Assembly: GCA_025174535.1 (NCBI GenBank)
Contig: JALBUN010000048.1
Coordinates: forward strand, 496,001-560,000
Source of the DNA: Cantharellus purpuraceus
Lineage: Eukaryota; Basidiomycota; Agaricomycetes; Cantharellales; Hydnaceae
DNA: 64,000 nucleotides
Direction of reading: 5' to 3'
Position numbers and translations under genes: made by a program. The notes under the pieces are model-generated. The model worked only from the letters and a program-made list of their open reading frames with translations, had not been told where the DNA came from and ran no database searches. How positions within the stretch are numbered: position 1 is the first letter of the stretch; each line of letters opens with the position of its first letter. Positions 57,191-64,000 of this stretch are shown here, in pieces.

Positions 57191-58294
57191 ATGTCTTTCT
57201 TATGTCATCAGCAATCCCATATTCTTTCACAATTCCATTGAACCATATACATTCCTTGGCATTTTGCCTCTATATCATAACACAGATAAAAGAGTCAAAC
57301 GTGAGGTAGAGTTTCAGTCGCCATCACCAACCTATCCTCCCACTTCAATCTAACTCAGGTTACATTGTGTCAGGCAAAGAGACCAAATACTCTTGGAACA
57401 TGATACCATATAGAGACAGATCACCAAGACAATAAGGAGTATTTGTTGTGGTTGCTGACTGAAGTCCTCATGTGACTCAGGGTCAACTTACCTTCAGAGC
57501 CATAGGGAAGATGGTATTGGTGGATGTTCCTATTGTTCTTTTATATGACTCACCCCTGTTTCATCTTTTAATTCATTCATACATGATTTACTCATCCTTG
57601 TTCTATTTTTGGTTCTTTTATTACTCATCACCTCCTATTCTTACAAAGATTACCCCTATCTGTTGCTTCATTTCTCCATGATTTCCCCATTAGTAGTTCA
57701 ACTTCACATGCTTCATCAGCAGGCTTAATCAGCATTTCTTGCATCATATTGCATCATTTGCTCCTCCTATTGTGTCATTGTGCCCTGGGGATTTGTATAT
57801 AAAAGGGTGCTAGTTTTTATCTTTAGAATCAATCAACAAGTTTTCAGCCAACACTCTAAAGTCAAAGTCCATGCTCTAAGTCTATGCTCTATGCTCTACA
57901 TCCCAATCCATCAGCTCTACACTGAGGTAAAGCACCTTGATTCAATGATCAGATTTCCCTCCCCCACTGAGAGGTCACATCTCCTGAAACCAGCCTTTGC
58001 ATACCTCCCAACCAGGCTTCTCATCATCCTCCAGTCACAGAGCACAATCAACCATCTTGCCAGAAAGTCCCAGAGCACAATCTACCATCTTGACCATCCC
58101 TCTTTCTCACCCTCATCTTCCAACCACAGAGCACTATAACTCATCTTGACAGTGCCCTTTGAATCACCCTCACCAGACACAGTGTACTATTACACTTACC
58201 CATTACTCAGTACTACCCCTCGGCCTGACTGTTCTTTGGTGTGCTGAACAACTGCATTAAACACTATTTGCTAGGACCGTTGCATGTAGGCTTA

Positions 58295-58814
58295 GACGCT
58301 TGTTTGGAATGATGCTGTTATACAATATTCTGATGTATGAGATGTACATCAGAATTCCAATAATGATCATAAAAATAGGGAGTTACAATCTGGATATCTT
58401 TAAAGATTTCAGATATCCAAGTTTTTTTTGGATATATTTCATATTTTAATAAACTTTAAAAGATAAGATGTTTGTTATGGATGAACATAATTATTTATAT
58501 GAATATAACAGTAATGTATATATTAATATTATTGGTATAATATAGAATATTTAGATATACAAATACCAGGTGAGGATTCAAGGTACATTAGATTATTTGA
58601 CCAGTATAGTATAAGAAAGAATGAGTGAAAGAAATTAAGTGTAGCAGGAGTAGAATATTCCCTTGAAGTAGTTGCCACTGGTATATGAAAAAAAAAAGAA
58701 TTATTTTTGAGAATCATGTCAAAACATCAAAATATGTTTTAATATAAGTATATTATGTAAAATTTGAGGAAATGGGTTGTATATACATATTTGATGTATT
58801 TCTGAACAAGTGTC
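58295..58814. mobile_element. Short TIR transposon, copy 3 (520 bp)
   Basis: GACGCTTGTTTGGAA ... TTCTGAACAAGTGTC, flanked by TTA (58292-58294, 58815-58817). The empty site 'gcaggcttatagg' is present in X copy 2 (minus strand, about 62775-62790). Confidence 0.9.
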
Positions 58815-58845
58815 TTATAGTATCTATTCCATAAGCAAACTGACA

Positions 58846-59131
58846 GCAAGTCAGAGCTATCAAAGAGGTCAGGTTCCCAGACCTTGGTCTGGGACTTAGA
58901 AGCCTGAAGGATACAGATGCTGCTGGCAAGTTGGGAGATGGCCTCTGCAAGATTTGGTGGAGGTGGAGTGTCATCTTCTTTGTTGACAGTCTCTATGTGG
59001 CCTGTTGACTCTTCAATGACTTCAGGGATGGTCTCGATGCTGGGGGCAGGCACTTTGACCATTCATGCATGTTCAGAGTTGATGGTGGAGCACGGCATTG
59101 GGTAGAAGTGAGTGTGGCAGTTTGAATATAC
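58846..59131 (-). pseudogene. Gypsy H gag, N-terminal part
   Basis: Minus strand: VKVPAPSIETIPEVIEESTG, NLAEAISQLASSI, then the FDSSD block, matching the gypsy A Gag N-terminus. Cut by element X. Confidence 0.82.
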
Positions 59132-59615
59132 TGTTACGCACTAGGTCCAATGGGAGGTCAGAACTTGGGTTGGAGTCGGTGTTGGTGTTGGGGTGCATCA
59201 TGGGGGTTGGAACAGACTTGGCTTCAGCTTATGTTCTGCACCCTCACTAATAGCTGTGTCTGAGAATTTGGAGATGGAGAAAGACTTAGATAGTTCAGAT
59301 CAGACTTAGGAGCTAGACGTGATTTGATATTTGAACTGGGGAATGAAGTCCCCAGCAGCACAACTTAAATACATATTTGAAATCTAATAATAATCACTCC
59401 AGTGATGGATCTCTGAGGCCAATGGCCTTACATGAATATGTCCAAGCAGTGGGGATGGATATCTGGCTCCTATGGTGATGCTGATGCATCAGTGAACCCA
59501 GAGATGGATGGGCAGAGTTGGATGATCAGATGGATTATGGGAGATGTACAGTTTACAAATGGAGTATAGATTCATATGCATGGGGATCTGGGCATTAATG
59601 AATATAATCATAACA
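59132..59615 (-). repeat. Gypsy H 5' LTR (484 bp)
   Basis: On plus: TGTTACGCACTAGGTCC ... GAATATAATCATAACA. Shorter and more diverged than the A-D LTRs. Sits inside an LTR1 fragment. Confidence 0.87.
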
Positions 59616-60060
59616 ATTCTACCCATCATTTGCACATCAGTGTGACTAGAGTGACATATAGTGTCATCCTCTATCTCAGTAACTGTTGATTACCAGTTCA
59701 AGGATCTTTTACAGTTGTGTAACTGTACTTGATTGCACTCAAAGTAGTGATATTCCTGCTTTGAGTGTGAGTGTCATATCTACCTCACGTGACTACAAAT
59801 CTACAGGGTGAGATTGTCTGCTGATAGTCCTGCCATTAGTGCTCTTGTTTAAGTTACTAGTGTGTACCTTTGCAGAGCATTAGAAGCTTGAACTTGTGTG
59901 AAGCAGTTGTTAGACTACTTCACACATCGCTGTTACCTGCTTTAGAGTGTCACTGGTTGAATGGTTGGATTCATCCACCTACTTCCTCTAGCCTCTAAGT
60001 GCATTCCCCTCATTTTGGAATATCTGGACCCCTAAGCATCCATGAACTCTAGACCCCAGA
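59616..60060 (+). repeat. LTR1 fragment
   Basis: Matches LTR1 from 'ttctacccatc' (41195 in the type copy) to 'gaactctagac'. Bounded by the gypsy H LTR on the left and the small hairpin LTR on the right. Confidence 0.85.
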
Positions 60061-60338
60061 TGTAAGTACCCAAGGTACTTGTTTACTATAGTATATAGTT
60101 ATATAGTTATAATTAATGTATGCAGCATTCCATTAAGGAATGCTGTCTTCTTGATAGATATATGCACCCATAGGGTGCATATGTATAGTTATTATGTAAG
60201 ACAGTGGACCCAAGTACACATATGGGTCCACTTATAGTAGACAGAACTTAGTTAACAATCACACTGTACAGCACATCATCCAACCAATATACTTAGTTGA
60301 GTTCTGTGTAACAGTGTGAACTAAGACACCAACTTGCA
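60061..60338 (+). repeat. 5' LTR of hairpin-rich element (~278 bp)
   Basis: TGTAAGTACCCAAGGTACTT to about 'ccaacttgca'. Contains stems 60123-60145 (cagcattcc/ggaatgctg) and 60161-60181 (tatgcaccc/gggtgcata). The 3' limit is approximate. Confidence 0.78.
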
Positions 60339-60529
60339 CTTTTTTGAACTTCCAAAGGAAGAATCAAGTGATTCTTCCTCATTATTGAAGTTTTCTAGTT
60401 AATACTAGAAAACCAGCAGTTGCTGGTGTACAGATGTATACCAACCCCCCCAGTCACTCATATAAGTGAGCAACTAGTAGACTAACTTAGTTAGTCTATA
60501 AAGATAGAAGAAAGTTACCAGTCATCATA

Positions 60530-62743
60530 ATGATGACTCACAGTAGAGTGAGTTGTGCTGGCAGCACCCAGGACATCATAAATGATGAATGGTGGTATGT
60601 AGCCAGCAGCAGAAGCTCCCATGAAGGGGAGCTAGACCCTAGAGAAGTTGTAGGGACTTCTTATAAGGAGGACTCTAGAAGAGAGTCACCACAGTCATGA
60701 GACCGCACAGATGATTGCACAATAGATCATCTGTCAAACAAGAACCCCTCATTGAGGGGTTCTTTGATTAGAGAAGAAAGAAGGAGACAGTCATCAACTG
60801 CCTCCAACATTCCTAAAGGAAAAGAACGTGCTCAATATATAAGCACAAGTAGAAGTAGCTATACTTCTACTAGGGAATTGCACAGCATGGAGCAGTGTGA
60901 AATCCACAAGTCAATTGCGAGATTGACCAAACAACTCATGCATAATCAACATGAGATGAAGAGCATTAGCAAAGCTAGTGCTCAGGTAGCCAAGATGGCT
61001 GCCAATACTATGGGGCAGTGTTTTGAACCTGCAAAATTATGGTGTTAGGGCAAACTCTAAATCACCACAATTCCGTGAATGAACAGCTGAGAAGAATATC
61101 AAATCCTACTGCAGCACAACTCCAGAAACAATTTAACATTTGTACTTTGGTTACAAGCCATTGTAATAATCAATGCAGACAATATGCAGAAAGGTAATAT
61201 GTTTCTTAGCAGTAGGGAATGAATAAGACTTCCACAGTCTAGAGTTCATGGATGCTTAGGGGTCCAGATATTCCAAAAAGAGGGGAATGCACTTAGAGGC
61301 TAGAGGAAGTAGGTGGATGAATCTGACCGTCCAACCAGTGACACTCTGAAGCGGGTAACAGCAATGTGTGAAGTAGTCTAGCAACTGCTTCACACAAGTT
61401 CAAGATCCTAATGCTCTGCTAAGGCAGTACACACTAGTAACTTAAACAAGAGCACTAATGGCAGGACTATTGACAGACAATCTCACCCTGTAGATTTGTA
61501 GTCATGTGAGATAGATACTACACTCATGCCCAAAGCAGGACAATCACTACTTCAAGTGCAATCAAATACAGTTACACAACTGTAAGCAACCCTTGAACTG
61601 GACAACCAACAGTTACTGAGATATAGAGGATGACACTGTATGTCACTCTAGTCACACTAATGTGCAAATGATGGGGTAGAAATGGTTATTTTTTCAGAGG
61701 CAAAATGGCCTCCTTATAGACTGTATCTGCAAGAGCTGACTAATCCTTCCACCTATTAATAGATATGAGTCATGGCAGGAGTCATAGCCTGAGTCATAGT
61801 AAGAGTCATAGCATGAGTCACTATTACTCAAATAACTTGGGCAATACTCCATTTACCAGGCTGATCAGCACAGCTATGGGTAGGCACAGCTTCGATTGAA
61901 AGCTCCACCAAAAATGAAGTCAGGAGGAGCTGTGGTTGCCAAGATATTGAGGATTTACTGGCAGTGGTGATTGAAATGAGTCATGTGATTGAAAATGAGT
62001 CAGTAGATCAGGTGACTCTGCTGACTTTGAAGCTGCTGACATCTGCAAAGTTTTGTGGGTCCATATGGGTCCAAAACTTTGCCCAGCAGGACAATAAATT
62101 TGTGAACCCATTTCTGCATGGAAAATTCCCAAAAAAAATATGAAAAAAATAGAGAATATTTGAATGACCCTAAATCAAGAGAAAGCAGCATGTATATGCT
62201 GATATTTTAAGGCCATAAAGTGAAAATATACAATTTTGGGACCATAAACAAGATCTTTTCAGGGGAAACCAGTTCCCATACAGGCAGCAAATTGCAGAGC
62301 TAGGAACAATGTTAAAATTGCTCCAAGAGAACTCTGAGTGATGCAAGTTGCATCACCAAAGATCAGATTCTTGACAAGAATCTGAATCCAGAGAGTCTGG
62401 ATCTCCCCAGGGTGAGAGGATCCAACCGAATGATCAGTTGGATAGAGGAAATGAGATTCCCCCAATGAAGGGAATTAGAGATCCAGTAATCCCTGTGAGG
62501 CAAGGATTACTGATCCAGATTGAGGAGGAAACTCCTCAATCTATGGCAAAGGAGCTTGATCAAGAGATCAAGCTATGGAAACAATGAGAAGTTGAGGCTT
62601 CTTGTAAACACAGGTTAGCCCTCAAACAGAAGGCTAAACATGCAGAGCAGGAGCTCAGCCAGCTGTTTAGAGAGCAGCAGCCCCAGCAAGAGCTCAATGT
62701 GGCTGTCGATTTAAACTGACAGTTGCAACATGCGCTGAACAGT
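60530..62743 (+). pseudogene. Gag-like ORF of hairpin-rich element
   Basis: From ATG 60530 (MMTHSRVSCAGSTQDIINDE) one frame runs to the LTR1 at 61019 with a single TGA (about 60698). It continues after 62283 (QIAELGTMLKLLQENSE) in the same frame with further TGA codons to about 62743. Serine/arginine-rich N-terminus (EERRRQSSTASN, STSRSSYTSTREL), then coiled-coil segments (CEIHKSIARLTKQLMHNQHE; AKHAEQELSQLFREQQPQQE). All stops I saw are TGA, compatible with CGA decay. No knuckle or enzyme domain is present, so Gag is inferred from position after the LTR. Confidence 0.5.
61019..62282 (-). repeat. Solo LTR1, minus orientation (1264 bp)
   Basis: On plus: TGTTTTGAACCTGC ... CAGTTCCCATACA, flanked by GGCAG (61014-61018, 62283-62287). 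Removal restores the Gag-like frame. Confidence 0.93.
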
Positions 62744-62752
62744 TACCAGTGC

Positions 62753-64000
62753 TGTCAGTTCACTTATGGAATAGATCCTATAAGCCTGCATGCAACGGTC
62801 CTAGCAAACAGATGGTGTTTAATGCAGTTGTTCAGCACACCAAAGAACAGTCAGGCCGAGGGGTAGTACTGAGTAATGGGTAAGTGTAATAGTACACTGT
62901 GTCTGGTGAGGGTGATTCAAAGGGCACTGTCAAGATGAGTTATAGTGCTCTGTGGTTGGAAGATGAGGGTGAGAAAGAGGGATGGTCAAGATGGTAGATT
63001 GTGCTCTGGGACTTTCTGGCAAGATGGTTGATTGTGCTCTGTGACTGGAGGATGATGAGAAGCCTGGTTGGGAGGTATGCAAAGGCTGGTTTCAGGAGAT
63101 GTGACCTCTCAGTGGGGGAGGGAAATCTGATCATTGAATCAAGGTGCTTTACCTCAGTGTAGAGCTGATGGATTGGGATGTAGAGCATAGAGCATAGACT
63201 TAGAGCATGGACTTTGACTTTAGAGTGTTGGCTGAAAACTTGTTGATTGATTCTAAAGATAAAAACTAGCACCCTTTTATATACAAATCCCCAGGGCACA
63301 ATGACACAATAGGAGGAGCAAATGATGCAATATGATGCAAGAAATGCTGATTAAGCCTGCTGATGAAGCATGTGAAGTTGAACTACTAATGGGGAAATCA
63401 TGGAGAAATGAAGCAACAGATAGGGGTAATCTTTGTAAGAATAGGAGGTGATGAGTAATAAAAGAACCAAAAATAGAACAAGGATGAGTAAATCATGTAT
63501 GAATGAATTAAAAGATGAAACAGGGGTGAGTCATATAAAAGAACAATAGGAACATCCACCAATACCATCTTCCCTATGGCTCTGAAGGTAAGTTGACCCT
63601 GAGTCACATGAGGACTTCAGTCAGCAACCACAACAAATACTCCTTATTGTCTTGGTGATCTGTCTCTATATGGTATCATGTTCCAAGAGTATTTGGTCTC
63701 TTTGCCTGACACAATGTAACCTGAGTTAGATTGAAGTGGGAGGATAGGTTGGTGATGGCGACTGAAACTCTACCTCACGTTTGACTCTTTTATCTGTGTT
63801 ATGATATAGAGGCAAAATGCCAAGGAATGTATATAGTTCAATGGAATTGTGAAAGAAGATGGATCACCAATGGCATAAGAGAGACATGGTGGGGATCTTG
63901 GATGTTGAAAGAGTTTTGGAAGTATTTTGACATGTGGAGGTGGCTTAACATGCCCATGGCACTCGGCATATTTTTGATAGCCCTCCGTGTCCAGAGACTA
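62753..64000 (-). mobile_element. Element X, copy 2 (reversed; runs off right edge)
   Basis: Reverse complement of X copy 1 from its 3' end. The translations of 62940-63299 and 63398-63607 are identical to those of 58139-57780 and 57681-57472, so the copies are nearly identical. Uninterrupted at both insertion sites of copy 1. About 230 bp of the element should lie beyond the window. Confidence 0.85.

Larger units (their letters stand above)
55406..58845 (+). mobile_element. Element X, copy 1 (about 1.48 kb without insertions), unclassified
   Basis: Inserted in gypsy H gag (gag words resume on both sides). Candidate target duplication acaag (55401-55405) / gcaag (58846-58850), one mismatch; ends uncertain by about 10 bp. 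It contains a full LTR1 (55758-57190) and a TIR transposon (58295-58814). Copy 2 (62753-64000, reversed) lacks both, showing the empty sites. A TATATAAAAG box (about 57797) sits mid-element. The ORFs here (57472-57681, 57780-58139) use GTG starts and are not convincing as genes. A possible gag-like start MASNPIPLSNISSNN is at 55603. Confidence 0.7.
60061..62752 (+). mobile_element. Hairpin-rich small-LTR retroelement, 5' part
   Basis: LTR 60061-60338, then an internal region with a Gag-like ORF from 60530, interrupted by LTR1 (61019-62282) and ended by element X copy 2. Dense perfect stems: 60356-60379 (10 bp), 60391-60412 (9 bp), 60741-60763 (10 bp), 62365-62383 (8 bp). Same texture as 6841-12363, so the two may be one lineage. 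Not proven, since no segment is shared between them. Confidence 0.72.

Noticed and set aside
57780..58139. 119-codon ORF as a real gene
   Set aside because: It begins at GTG, overlaps a TATATAAAAG box and shows no domain. The identical second copy is explained by repeat identity, not coding constraint.
55406..64000. One giant DNA transposon with ~1.3-kb terminal inverted repeats (identical ORFs at 57780-58139 and 63299-62940)
   Set aside because: The two arms have different flanks, each interrupting a different retroelement, and the interior is gypsy, LTR1 and hairpin-element sequence. Two separate insertions of one repeat explain it better.

Overview
This window is a retrotransposon graveyard from a filamentous fungus, very probably an agaricomycete basidiomycete. 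The evidence is 47-61 nt GT-AG introns in the one host gene, Ty1/copia and Ty3/gypsy chromodomain elements of fungal type, and heavy CpG to TpG/CpA decay in the repeats. I see no rRNA, tRNA or CRISPR. Only one intact host gene is supported: a seven-exon ATP-dependent NAD(P)HX dehydratase at 23299-24611 (minus), in a CpG-richer island of about 2 kb.

Layout. 1-5697: minus-strand copia element (Cop1), itself inserted in the gag of a second copia (Cop2, 5703-6840); Cop1 pol carries a solo LTR. 6841-12363: plus-strand chromovirus remnant whose coding DNA is packed with short perfect inverted repeats, broken by a small TIR transposon and a solo LTR, and followed by a sense accessory ORF. 12364-13317: minus-strand gag/leader remnant. 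13318-22483: a solo LTR ('LTR1') split by the 8.6-kb gypsy A (13660-22241). 22484-26000: host island and remnants. 26001-31226: stacked LTR and gypsy fragments. 31227-44411: plus-strand copia Cop3, whose leader holds gypsy B (31839-39924) and whose gag holds three further insertions. 44412-48215: minus-strand, internally deleted gypsy C. 48216-55230: gypsy D with a nested solo LTR. 55231-59615: minus-strand gypsy H gag/LTR split by an unclassified ~1.48-kb element X, itself holding LTR1 and the TIR transposon. 59616-62752: LTR1 fragment and a second hairpin-rich retroelement split by another LTR1. 62753-64000: second copy of element X, in reverse, running off the window.

Most boundaries are supported by target-site duplications (TSDs) read directly against an uninterrupted relative elsewhere in the window: 5 bp for LTR elements, 3 bp for the TIR transposon. 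Relative insertion order can therefore be reconstructed.

Two features stand out. First, the A/B/C/D gypsy family carries an antisense gene between pol and the 3' LTR, with a TATA box, a conserved 19-codon upstream ORF, a long coiled coil and a six-cysteine cluster whose spacing matches fungal Zn2Cys6 domains. Second, the hairpin-rich elements at 6841-12363 and 60061-62752 contain perfect 8-10 bp stems with 0-7 nt loops every few tens of bases through their coding and LTR sequence, a pattern I did not see in the other elements here.
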